DNA of 64,000 nucleotides from an uncultured Thermoguttaceae bacterium (lineage in GTDB: Bacteria; Planctomycetota; Planctomycetia; Pirellulales; Thermoguttaceae), in assembly GCA_937951625.1 (NCBI GenBank), contig CALFBP010000004.1:90050-154049 (forward strand), written 5' to 3'. The notes beneath the pieces are model-generated. The model was given only the letters and a program-made list of their open reading frames with translations. It did no database searches and was not told the origin of the DNA. Made by a program: the position numbers and the translations under genes. Position 1 is the first letter of the stretch, and every line of letters begins with the position of its first letter. Shown piece by piece: positions 1 to 8,258 of this stretch.

Positions 1-114
1 CATCCGGATCGGCACCATCTTTTCGTGAGATGCCACTCAAGACACAACCAAATTGCCAAAGATCAATCCAACGCGCAAGCGACCTGTCGCCAAGCCCTTA
101 CGCGCCGCTGCCAA

Positions 115-234
115 ATAGACAGGGGTCGGATTCTTTCGTACCTTCTCGGCGTAGGCAACCCTTTCGGATTGCTTTGACGACCCCGAAAGGTCGCCCTACA
201 TCGAAACGGACCAGAGAACCCGTCCCCTGTCTAT
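115..234. repeat. 11-bp inverted repeat, arms 98 nt apart
   Basis: ATAGACAGGGG at 115-125 is exactly complementary to CCCCTGTCTAT at 224-234. The interior contains further short complementary stretches around CGACC/GGTCG. Read on the minus strand it lies downstream of the promoter at 428-455, so it could be the closing stem of a structured transcript. No known RNA family was recognised. Confidence 0.45.
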
Positions 235-298
235 CCGCTGGAACCTTTCACTCCGCTCTGTTCGGAGCCACATCATCCCAGCGGGAAAACCGAATATA

Positions 299-379
299 TC
301 AGTCGGCCTTTTCCTTGTCAAAGGTCAAACGACTCTTCGGAAAAAATTTTTTCGCTTTTCCGAACCCTTGACCCGACAT
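299..379 (-). CDS. Possible 26-residue basic peptide
   Basis: A short minus-strand frame begins at ATG 379 and ends at TGA 299. It lies about 45 nt downstream of a good sigma70-like -10 box and encodes a Lys-rich peptide beginning MSGQGFGKAKKFF. There is no clear Shine-Dalgarno sequence, only GGTCCGC upstream. It may be a leader peptide, a true small protein, or chance within a non-coding RNA. Its position behind a promoter is the only reason to list it. Confidence 0.2.
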   Translation of the reverse strand: MSGQGFGKAKKFFPKSRLTFDKEKAD

Positions 380-412
380 GTACTTGCGGACCAACTGGCG
401 GGATCAGTGATT

Positions 413-455
413 CTGAACCCACTGTGGATTATAGCGGAGTTCCATCGACCGTCAA
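413..455 (-). promoter_or_regulatory. Sigma70-like promoter, transcribing leftward
   Basis: On the minus strand, TTGACG (450-455) and TATAAT (428-433) are separated by 16 nt. Immediately downstream lies CACAGTGGGTTC (415-426). The same 12-mer occurs in the same place downstream of the HPF promoter at 11998-12041. What is transcribed to the left is unclear. Confidence 0.55.
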
Positions 456-792
456 CCCGGTCAAAAAAATTTTGTTGCGATTTCGTGAGCCGCATTAACC
501 ATGACGAAACTTCCTGAGAGGGGATTCATGTAACCATATAGATCTATCTTTGCGGTCGCGTCTCGGTGATTGCTGAAAGCCGTTATCAACAAGGCTCTTC
601 GCATGGCGAGATCGACCGTACCCCGCGTTTCGCCGATTACGTTTTCGCGGCAAACAGCCCGGCCACAATCGCCCATCACCCGACGCTCGGCGTTGTTCCA
701 TTCCCTGAACTCAAAGCCAATTCAAGCGGCGGATGGATAAGGTCTCTCCCAGCCTGGCCGATTGCGTCGAGCCGCGCGGCGTTGAACGAGGG

Positions 793-2646
793 CTACTCGC
801 CTGCCGTGGTGCGACCCGTGGCCACGTCGAACTCGTAGATCGCCGGTACGAGCATGGCGGCCGTCGTGAAGCCATACGAGGCGGCGATTACCAAGAAAAC
901 GCCGAGCGTCTGGTTGAGAAATAGGCTGGTAATGGCGTAGAAAGTGGCGAATGGGCAGAGGAAAGATGCCAAGCCGATCGCCGTGGAGGGGTTCCGCGCG
1001 CCGAGGGCAACATAAAGCCCGACTCCGCCCCCCACCATGAAGGCCAGAAATGGCTGCAACTGGGCCTCGAACGATCCGCTGAACACGATCATCATCCACA
1101 TACAAGTGGCCACGCCTAAAAACAGGAAGAACACGGTGCCGAGGCTGGTGGCGATAGCGGTCCGGGAATTGGCATAATTCATTCCCGCGTGAACTCCCAG
1201 CATGGCCACGAAGGCATCGAGAACCGCCAGTCCTCCCAGCATGTAAATCAGATTTTCCAGACTGAGGGCCTTGATCCACCAGAGGTAGCCGCACAAAAAC
1301 ATCGGCAGCAAAACCATTTCCTTGGTGTTGTACAACACGCCGCCGAGCTTGCCGTAGACGATTTCTTTCGGCGTAAGATCGCTGACCAGCAGCAAATCCA
1401 ACGCCCTCGCGTCGCGTTCGCTGGTGAGCGAAGTTACGGCCTGGGCGTTGATCAGGGCCAGACTCATGAGAAACACGGGGGCAAGGATGCTGGCAGCCGA
1501 GGCGCGGGTAATGGGTTGCCCACGGGAAGCCTGCCACCAAAGGCTTCCTGCGGCCAAACCAAAAAGCAACAGATAGGCCAAGCGGATGGCGAGCATCTTG
1601 CGACCATAGGCCCAAGTCCGCATTTCCCGCCAGATCACGGGATTGTCCCAGACGGGTCGGCTCTTCGTGATCTGCTGGGCGCGCGAGGCATTGCTCCCCC
1701 CGGCCGCCCCACCGCCCGCAGCAGCAACTAAAGGCCCCTGGGCGGCCTGCTGCTTTTCCTGAGCCAGGTCGTATTCCGCTCCCCAAATGCTGGCCCGACG
1801 CCAAGTCTCGTCCTCGCGTCGGAAGGTCTGGGCATGTCGCGAGGGGTTCCAATATCGAACCAGCGCGATGGCCGATCCGTTGAGCACAACCGTGAGGACG
1901 ACCGACACGACGATAAACCCATGGACCGGCGTGCCGAGCAACCCCAACGCCGGATTTGCGTCGATATAAGGTCGAGTGGCCTCGATGACCGCTTCCCAGG
2001 GACTAAGCATGGCTGCCCAAATGTCGCAGGACAATCCCGCCCAAGACTCGCCAAAAAATCCTGCGGCAAGCATCCTGCCGGCCGCCAGCCAAAGCACCAA
2101 CACAAGCAACGTTGCGGCCAGGGTCTGGTACGTCTTCTCGCGCCACAGCGCAATCGTGGAGCCAAGGCTACCGCAAACGAGGACCGCGGCCACCGTCACG
2201 GCATACACCCGGCCAATTTGGCTCAACGAAACCCCACCGAATAGCAACGAGAGCATGAACACTGGCAGCCCAGTGGCCAACAGCATGAAGACGTGGAGCA
2301 AGCTTGCCAGCAGCTTGCCCAAGACCAATTCGCTGTTGGTGAGCTTTGTCAACAACAACAGCACGAGTGTTTGCCGGTCTTTCTCTTGTGCAACGGCGCT
2401 GGCCGCCAAGAGGGCCGAGAAGAACGAGGCCACGGCCAATTGGAGGGGTGCGAGGAGCTGAAACAGACTCATCCCAAATCGGGCCAAGTCGCCAATGTCC
2501 CCGACCAACTGCGTCCCCGTCAGGACCAGCCAGGCCGTGCTCATCAAGACCAGGAGGGCCAAACCATAGGCGACTCGGGCGACGTAAGTCTTTGTCCGTC
2601 GGGGGGAAAGAACTAACTCCCGAGTAAAAACCGGTCCGATGAGCAT
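793..2646 (-). CDS. Two-lobed ABC-2 type transporter permease
   Basis: This 617-residue integral membrane protein resembles ABC-2 permeases. Each half carries the family's cytoplasmic pattern: EKDRQTLVLLLLT with LGKLLASLL at about residues 88-115, and ERDARALDLLLVSDLT with YGKLGGVLY at about residues 410-440. This suggests two fused or duplicated permease lobes, with roughly a dozen hydrophobic segments and a charged linker near residues 285-340. No ATP-binding subunit is encoded nearby, so the partner ATPase is probably outside the window. The substrate cannot be predicted. The ATG at 2646 is followed directly by a typical N-terminus (MLIGPVFTREL), though its ribosome binding site is weak. 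Confidence 0.85.
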   Translation of the reverse strand: MLIGPVFTRELVLSPRRTKTYVARVAYGLALLVLMSTAWLVLTGTQLVGDIGDLARFGMSLFQLLAPLQLAVASFFSALLAASAVAQEKDRQTLVLLLLTKLTNSELVLGKLLASLLHVFMLLATGLPVFMLSLLFGGVSLSQIGRVYAVTVAAVLVCGSLGSTIALWREKTYQTLAATLLVLVLWLAAGRMLAAGFFGESWAGLSCDIWAAMLSPWEAVIEATRPYIDANPALGLLGTPVHGFIVVSVVLTVVLNGSAIALVRYWNPSRHAQTFRREDETWRRASIWGAEYDLAQEKQQAAQGPLVAAAGGGAAGGSNASRAQQITKSRPVWDNPVIWREMRTWAYGRKMLAIRLAYLLLFGLAAGSLWWQASRGQPITRASAASILAPVFLMSLALINAQAVTSLTSERDARALDLLLVSDLTPKEIVYGKLGGVLYNTKEMVLLPMFLCGYLWWIKALSLENLIYMLGGLAVLDAFVAMLGVHAGMNYANSRTAIATSLGTVFFLFLGVATCMWMMIVFSGSFEAQLQPFLAFMVGGGVGLYVALGARNPSTAIGLASFLCPFATFYAITSLFLNQTLGVFLVIAASYGFTTAAMLVPAIYEFDVATGRTTAGE

Positions 2647-3108
2647 GATCGAAACGAGCAGTGCCTTATTTGACGCAGATTCCCCTGTAGCTTCGATTCA
2701 CCGTTGGACGGAATTTCACGATTCCTAGGGACATGGTCCAAGACGTTCGAAAAAGGTGGTCCGTAAGCGGTGTTTCATTCAACCCGTGTGCGGTGTTCCA
2801 ATACCACCCACAATAATGGCAATCAAAACCACAGTCCGATAGTCGGCGGATTTCTAGACAACGATACGCATTGAGGTCCGCTTTTGTTCCCGTGACCATC
2901 GGTCGATACTTGCGATGCCAAGTTGGTGGGGTGCATTGGATCGGTCCGAGCCTTCGCTACGTTGACGTTTTCCAAGCCACTCGGTCAGAATCCCTATCTT
3001 GTGCAAGTTCTTCCTCCTTACCTTCGGTTCGTGGACCGTCCTGAGTTGGCCTAGGCGGCCACATCTGTTGGCGCCGAGGATCACGGTGCCGGGAAGGGGA
3101 ACGGACAG
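2647..3108. other. Divergent intergenic region, no gene seen
   Basis: This 460-nt gap separates the leftward permease gene from the rightward aldolase-like gene. Minus-strand frames here look non-coding in composition. An AAGGAGG-like sequence on the minus strand near 3008-3020 precedes a TTG, but the peptide it would start resembles nothing known. Promoters for both flanking genes presumably lie here, but none stands out. Confidence 0.4.
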
Positions 3109-3870
3109 ATGACGATGACCTCACCCTTGTTCACCCGATCGCTTTCGCAGACAATGGCCCCGAACATGGATCAGTCTCGCATGGTTTCCTCGCCGGTTGC
3201 CCCTGCTCCCGACACCCTCGAATTGCGCTGGGAGGTGATCCGCGCCTGCTCTTTTCTGCGAGATCGCTTGGGGTACTTCATCGGAACTTGGGGAAGTGTC
3301 GCAGTCCGCGTGCAGGACGGCCTTTTGACCACGCCTGCCCGCGTGAAATTCGAAGAGCTCAAACCCGAAGACCTCGTCGTGCTGGACTGGGAAGGGAAGC
3401 CTCTGCGAGGCCAACGCACGGCGACCAACGACGCGGAGCTGCACCGGCAATTGTTTTTGCAAAGGGCGGATCTGGGGGCGCTGGTCCATGGTTTTTCGCC
3501 ACATGCGTCGGTCTGCGCCTGCGCGCATCGCTCGATTCCGGTGCTGACCAACCACATGGCGGCGGTGATCGGCGGCGAGGTCCGCTGCGCGCGTTATGTC
3601 CCAGCGAACCGGCTCCACGATTTGGCCCACGCCGCCCGGGAGGCCATTGGTCGGGACGCCTGCGCCGTCCTGTTGGCGAATCAAGGAGTGGTGGCGGGCG
3701 GGCGCGAACTGGCCGAGGCCCTCGTGGCGGCGCAAGTCCTCGAGCGCGCGGCCGCCATCCTCATTCAATCCGAGGCCCTCGGCGGCGCCACGCCCATCAC
3801 CGAACTGAATTGGCGAGCTGAACGCGCGGCTTATCTGCAACAACCCCTCAGGCCCGAAGAACCGAAATAA
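3109..3870 (+). CDS. Class II aldolase/adducin-fold protein with a degenerate metal site
   Basis: The 253-residue protein aligns by eye along its length with FucA-type class II aldolases: GTWGSVAVRVQDG (59-71) for the GTxGN-S-R phosphate loop, LVHGFSPHA (125-133) for the V-H-x-H zinc segment, and LLANQGVVAGG (188-198) for the L-x-x-x-H-G segment. Known enzymes bind zinc through one Glu and three His. Here only His127 remains; the other positions read Asp108, Phe129 and Gln192. The phosphate loop is also altered (SGN to WGS). It is therefore probably not a standard zinc aldolase. It may act on another substrate, serve as a structural or binding protein, or be decaying. Its TAA overlaps the ATG of the next gene (TAATG), indicating translational coupling. 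Confidence 0.8.
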   Translation: MTMTSPLFTRSLSQTMAPNMDQSRMVSSPVAPAPDTLELRWEVIRACSFLRDRLGYFIGTWGSVAVRVQDGLLTTPARVKFEELKPEDLVVLDWEGKPLRGQRTATNDAELHRQLFLQRADLGALVHGFSPHASVCACAHRSIPVLTNHMAAVIGGEVRCARYVPANRLHDLAHAAREAIGRDACAVLLANQGVVAGGRELAEALVAAQVLERAAAILIQSEALGGATPITELNWRAERAAYLQQPLRPEEPK

Positions 3871-5345
3871 TGCTCCGCGACGTCGGCCGATTGATCAGCG
3901 TTCGGGACGTGATCTATTACATCGGCGATCAGCTTTACAAGCGGAGCCTGCGCACCACGGGTGTTACGGCTGCGGTGAGCCTGCTGGGCTATCTGGGCGG
4001 CCTGTTGCCGGGGTTCGAGACCTACAACGCCCGAGTCGCCATCGCCTTGCCCCTGATGATCGGTTCCTCCATGCTTTTGGGCGGCTTCGTCTTGAAGACC
4101 ATCCCCACCCTTATCGCTTCCCGAGCCTTGAGCGCGGCCGAGGCCCAAGACCTCGATCTGATGGAGGACTATCGCAAGTCGCAGCAGGAGGCCCACCTCG
4201 AGGTGCTTTGGCAACGGGTCTTTCGCTTTGAATGGGCGATAGGATCGGCCGTGAGCAAGATCCTCGAACATCCGGTGGAAGCCCCGCCCGACTTGTGCCT
4301 CTACCGGCTGCCCGACGAGCCCCTCGAGGAGCGTAACCGTCGCGAGTTCCTCGCCCGAGCCCAATTCGCCTTGGACCGCTGCCAATCTCAACCCTGCCAG
4401 CGATACCACCTTGGTATCGACCTGCGATTTCTTGAAGACTGGTATAACGGCGGGTATTTCGACCGGCAGGACACGAAATTGATTGAACAACTCGACGGCA
4501 GCGTCACCTTGGATGCGATTCGCCGTGAAATTGGGGGCGCCCAGTGGGAGGTGATCAAGGACCTCGCCTTGAAGCTGTACCAGAAATTCTGGTTTCGGAT
4601 GATCACGCGGGCCGTGGCCATCCACGTGGGCGATGCGGTCGTGGCCTTGAACCGTCGCTACGGAACCGACTATTTCAACGCCCAAGCGATCCTTTGGCCC
4701 GGGGAGGAGAACGAGCCTTGGGTCCGCCAGTTTCCGTTGGCGGTGGAGGAGATTCGGGAGGTTCGCCGGGCAATCCTCCGTGAAGTTTTCAGCGAAGACC
4801 CCAACCGAGCCCGCCGGATGCTCCGCCGGATGCTCTGGCCCGGCTGGTTCTTGGCCGCCAAACTCCGTGCCCAATATGACCCGGACTATGTGCTGGGGAA
4901 TCTCGGCTTCAGCCTGCTCGGCGATTGCGAGGCGATGGACATCTCGGCCAAGCGGATGCGCTATTTTCGGGAACTGGCCGAGCAAGTGCGCGTCGATCAA
5001 GCGGCGCTCGACGCCTGGCTCGCCCGCTTCCGCCCGGAATTGCTCCGGCCTGAGTACGCCGAAGCGCTCCGCGCCGCGCGGATCGCCGTTCACCTCCGCC
5101 GGAAGCAGCTTCGATCATGGCTCCGCACCGATGCAAGCGATCCTCGAGCCGCCGAGGCCTTCATCGAACATGTGGTGGACACGGTGGACCAAGCGGTGCG
5201 GTTCCGGGCTCGCTACACGGCCCGGCTGGTCGCGCTCCGCGTCCACCACGAGCTGACTCGCCTGCACCACGACGAATACCTCCGGCTGTTCGACGCGCTT
5301 GGTGATCATGGAGGCGACGCTTCGTCGCCCTCCCGCCAACCCTGA
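3870..5345 (+). CDS. Uncharacterised membrane-anchored protein
   Basis: No family was recognised for this 491-residue protein. Two hydrophobic segments near the N-terminus (about residues 32-50 and 57-78) are followed by a long, mostly helical soluble region rich in Arg, Glu and Leu, with no obvious catalytic motif. It is translationally coupled to the aldolase-like gene through a TAATG overlap, so the two products probably work together or share regulation. Given the planctomycete setting, a conserved lineage-specific inner-membrane protein is likely. Confidence 0.75.
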   Translation: MLRDVGRLISVRDVIYYIGDQLYKRSLRTTGVTAAVSLLGYLGGLLPGFETYNARVAIALPLMIGSSMLLGGFVLKTIPTLIASRALSAAEAQDLDLMEDYRKSQQEAHLEVLWQRVFRFEWAIGSAVSKILEHPVEAPPDLCLYRLPDEPLEERNRREFLARAQFALDRCQSQPCQRYHLGIDLRFLEDWYNGGYFDRQDTKLIEQLDGSVTLDAIRREIGGAQWEVIKDLALKLYQKFWFRMITRAVAIHVGDAVVALNRRYGTDYFNAQAILWPGEENEPWVRQFPLAVEEIREVRRAILREVFSEDPNRARRMLRRMLWPGWFLAAKLRAQYDPDYVLGNLGFSLLGDCEAMDISAKRMRYFRELAEQVRVDQAALDAWLARFRPELLRPEYAEALRAARIAVHLRRKQLRSWLRTDASDPRAAEAFIEHVVDTVDQAVRFRARYTARLVALRVHHELTRLHHDEYLRLFDALGDHGGDASSPSRQP

Positions 5346-5370
5346 CGCCGCCGAGCGATCCGCCGTGAAA

Positions 5371-7203
5371 TCAGAACGCCTCGTCGGCTTTCAAACCGAG
5401 GTTGGTGCGCAATTGTTGTTTGGCCTGAGCCAGGGTCGTGACCTCGGAAAACATCGGCACTTGGTACTTGTCGCACAACTCGACGAAGCGTTTGACCAAG
5501 GGCCGCATCTTCTGGAGCACGGCGGGATCGAGCGGTTTGCCGCCCGACTCCCAAACCGGGTCGATCGCCGCGCGGTAGGCGCAGATCGAGGCCTTTTCGA
5601 CGCGGGCCTTGACGGCTTCGTCCTCAGCCAAGGCTAGGGCCTCGGAAAAGGCGTCCAAGGCCGCTTGGGCGATGGTCTCGTCGATGGCGTAGTCCGCCGC
5701 ACGTCCGAAGCAATTGCGGTGGATGCCCTTCGCTTCGCAGTGGTCGTGGTACATGTTGATGAACCGCCGGATCGGCGGGGCGGCCTTGCCGTAGTGCAAG
5801 TCGAGAAACTCATCGATCAGCTTGGCGCCGCTGCGCGTCGGGTCCCAAAGCAGGTTGGCCATGACGTAATTGCGGAGGTCGGAAAGCTCCGCCCCCGTCG
5901 AGTTGCCCGCCGCCTGCATGAAAATCCCCTTCGCTCCCTTGGCCACGAAATAGCGGATGTTCGGCTCGATGACGCGGAGATTGGGGCACGGGAGCAAGTA
6001 GTTGCTGAAGTTCGTGTTGTAATTCCAGATGAAGATGTTCTTGGTCAGCTTGCCCCACTCGTCCATGTCCTTGCAAAAGGCCACGTTCTGACGACAGTTG
6101 GGGTCGTTGATGGGGTGGATCATGCAGCACTCGATGCTGCAAAGCTGGATTTGCACGTTCGGCCGCGGTTTGAGCGTCTTTGGCGGTTTCCGCGTATACC
6201 AATAGCTGAGCGTGCCCACCATGACGTTGGGATGCTCTTGCGCCACCGCGTCGGCGATCTTGTTGACGAATTCCAGCAGCGAGCCCATGGGCGTCCCCTC
6301 GCGGTCGTCGATCGCCTTGCAGTTGGGACACAGGCAGTATTGGGCGTTGTCGTTCTGGCTGACGGAGATGTTTTCCCGGTGGGGGTTCGCCTTCAGCTCG
6401 GCGAGCACGGCGTCCCTGACGATGCGGAACACATCGGGATGGGTGAGGCACGGCTCGCTTTCGGACCAATCGTCGCGCACGTCGGCCAAACGCTTCCCGT
6501 CGCGCAAGGCGAAGTACTCCGGGTGCTCCTTTCCATATTTCGCGGTTGGAATCTGACTCCCGAAGGTATGGCTGATCAGCGATTGGCCGGTCTTGCCGCC
6601 AAATTTGGGATCGCCGTCGATGGTGTTCACGCGGAGCCGGGCGGCCAGCATCGGTGAACGATTCGTCTCCCCGTAGTAGCTCCAGCGGAAGGAAAGGACT
6701 GGCTGATAGGTCCTGTCGAGCGGTCCAATCACACGCTTGCCATTAAGCTTTGGCACGTGGGTGTGATCGGCGGTCAGGAATCGCACGCCCAAATAGTCTT
6801 CCAAAAACGTGTAGACGCCATAGAGCGTTCCCCGCGGGCGGCCCCCGGCGATGGCGATCAAGTTGTCGCGGACCACGATCCGTAAGGTTTCTGGTCCCAT
6901 GGCCGCGGTGTCGAAGCCCACGGGACTAGCCGCCAGGGCCTTGCTCGGACCGATGAACACGTGGCGATCGGCACGGTCGGGCGCAGTGGTGGTCGGTAAA
7001 TCCACGCCGGTCGCTTGGGCAAAGTGTGCGCGAAACTCCTCGGCGGCATAGGCCTCGCTGGGCGATGCGTCGGGTGCGACGACAATGTCCCAACCAGCCA
7101 GATTGGCCAGATCGACCCCAACGCTTTCCGAGGCATTGCCTACCACCGCGCTGAAGAGGGCCACGGCCGCCACCATGCAAATCATCCGCGATGATCCAAC
7201 CAT
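5371..7203 (-). CDS. Secreted DUF4838 protein (glycoside-hydrolase-like)
   Basis: A signal peptide (about residues 1-24, ending GNASES) precedes an N-terminal region resembling the GH20/GH67-type N-terminal domain: AAEEFRAHFAQATG, then VFIGPSKA, then GVYTFLEDYLGVRFL. The DUF4838 core follows, with ISVSQNDN and a C-x-C-x2-C cluster (CLCPNCKAIDD) near residues 290-305. Such proteins are abundant in planctomycetes and are thought to act on complex glycans, but no substrate is established. A second family member lies at 8259-10265 on the other strand. It converges with the membrane protein gene ending at 5345. Confidence 0.85.
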   Translation of the reverse strand: MVGSSRMICMVAAVALFSAVVGNASESVGVDLANLAGWDIVVAPDASPSEAYAAEEFRAHFAQATGVDLPTTTAPDRADRHVFIGPSKALAASPVGFDTAAMGPETLRIVVRDNLIAIAGGRPRGTLYGVYTFLEDYLGVRFLTADHTHVPKLNGKRVIGPLDRTYQPVLSFRWSYYGETNRSPMLAARLRVNTIDGDPKFGGKTGQSLISHTFGSQIPTAKYGKEHPEYFALRDGKRLADVRDDWSESEPCLTHPDVFRIVRDAVLAELKANPHRENISVSQNDNAQYCLCPNCKAIDDREGTPMGSLLEFVNKIADAVAQEHPNVMVGTLSYWYTRKPPKTLKPRPNVQIQLCSIECCMIHPINDPNCRQNVAFCKDMDEWGKLTKNIFIWNYNTNFSNYLLPCPNLRVIEPNIRYFVAKGAKGIFMQAAGNSTGAELSDLRNYVMANLLWDPTRSGAKLIDEFLDLHYGKAAPPIRRFINMYHDHCEAKGIHRNCFGRAADYAIDETIAQAALDAFSEALALAEDEAVKARVEKASICAYRAAIDPVWESGGKPLDPAVLQKMRPLVKRFVELCDKYQVPMFSEVTTLAQAKQQLRTNLGLKADEAF

Positions 7204-7339
7204 TGTGTGCTCCTTTCGAATGCCAAATCCACCTCGATTACGAGGTCCCTGTTTCGAGATTGCGCGGAGACCTCCGCTTCAAGCGTTTTCTCGACCCGGT
7301 GAGCAGAACCCCCCCGGAAGGAATTCCGTGCATCGCATT

Positions 7340-7939
7340 CTAAGACCGCGGCTTTGGCGACGCAACGCCCACTTCTCCCTCGCGGTCGACTTGAGGTTTG
7401 CGCCAGGCCACGTCGCCGCGTCCTGCCCGGGCGTTTTCGGCTCGGGCAAGAACGAACAGCAGGTCGCTCAACCGATTCAGGTAAGCGATCAGCACCAGGG
7501 AAATTTTTTCCTCGCAATGGCGAATCAGCGACACCAAACGACGTTCCGCCCGGCGGCAGACGGCGCGGGCGAGGTGCAAGAGGGCCGCTGTCCGAGTTCC
7601 GCCGGGCAGAATGAATTCCCGCAACGGCGGCAGCTCGGCATCACGGCGATCGATGTCCGCCTCCAGCGCCAGCACATGTTCGCGTTTGATCCATTGGACG
7701 CCGTGGCGGGCGGGGTCGGGAGTGGCCAACTCGGCCCCAATGGCGAAAAGCTCATGTTGCACGCGTTCCAGAATCCGGTCCGTGTCCGGATCGAGCGCAT
7801 CGGCACGCGCCATGCCCAACGTGGCGTTCAGCTCGTCGACGGCGCCACAAACCTCGATCCGCGGCATGTCCTTGCCGACCCGAGGGCCGGCAAACAACCC
7901 CGTTTCGCCCAAATCGCCCGTTCGCGTGTAGATCTTCAT
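7340..7939 (-). CDS. pduO: PduO-type cob(I)alamin adenosyltransferase
   Basis: This protein would transfer the adenosyl group of ATP to cob(I)alamin, making coenzyme B12. Family marks are the N-terminal MKIYTRTGDLGETGLF (ATP-binding segment), VDELNATLG, and CRRAERRLVSL followed by YLNRLSDLLFVLAR. The 199-residue length fits the PduO/Cob(I) class. The start is set at ATG 7939 because AGAGGG lies about 8 nt upstream; an in-frame ATG at 8002 would add residues the family lacks. PduS- and PduT-like genes lie 8-10 kb away, but co-regulation is not evident. Confidence 0.93.
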   Translation of the reverse strand: MKIYTRTGDLGETGLFAGPRVGKDMPRIEVCGAVDELNATLGMARADALDPDTDRILERVQHELFAIGAELATPDPARHGVQWIKREHVLALEADIDRRDAELPPLREFILPGGTRTAALLHLARAVCRRAERRLVSLIRHCEEKISLVLIAYLNRLSDLLFVLARAENARAGRGDVAWRKPQVDREGEVGVASPKPRS

Positions 7940-8258
7940 CCGCAACAACCCTCTTATTTGTTTCGCGATCCTTTTGCCCAGGCTATGTCGTGGCTTAAAC
8001 AATCTCCATCGGGCAACAAGAGCCTAGTCCATGATCGAGCCTGCAAAAAGGGGATGGATTCCCCCGGCAAAACGAGACTGGTTCTCGTTCCGAGCGTCGC
8101 TCGAATTTACCTTCATCGGACTTGACTGCCCGCGCTGCTTGTCCGCCCACGCCGCCCAGCCATCGCGATTGCAATAGGCCTCGTCATATCTTAGTTTAAC
8201 GCTCGGCCTTTGTCGGGAATCGGCAAGCCGGACGAGGCAAAATGGAAAGGGCTTGGGC

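Larger units (their letters stand above)
1..792. other. Stretch without a confident gene
   Basis: No convincing protein or RNA gene was found here. The stretch holds a minus-strand promoter-like sequence near 428-455, a perfect 11-bp inverted repeat (115-125 and 224-234), and a possible 26-residue minus-strand frame (299-379). It also forms the 3' flank of the ABC permease gene, which ends at 793. The left end may contain the start of a structured RNA or the leader of a gene lying outside the window. Confidence 0.5.

Noticed and set aside
3831..5093. 420-codon open frame on the minus strand
   Set aside because: Antisense to the membrane-protein gene that is coupled to the aldolase-like gene; composition is shadow-like.
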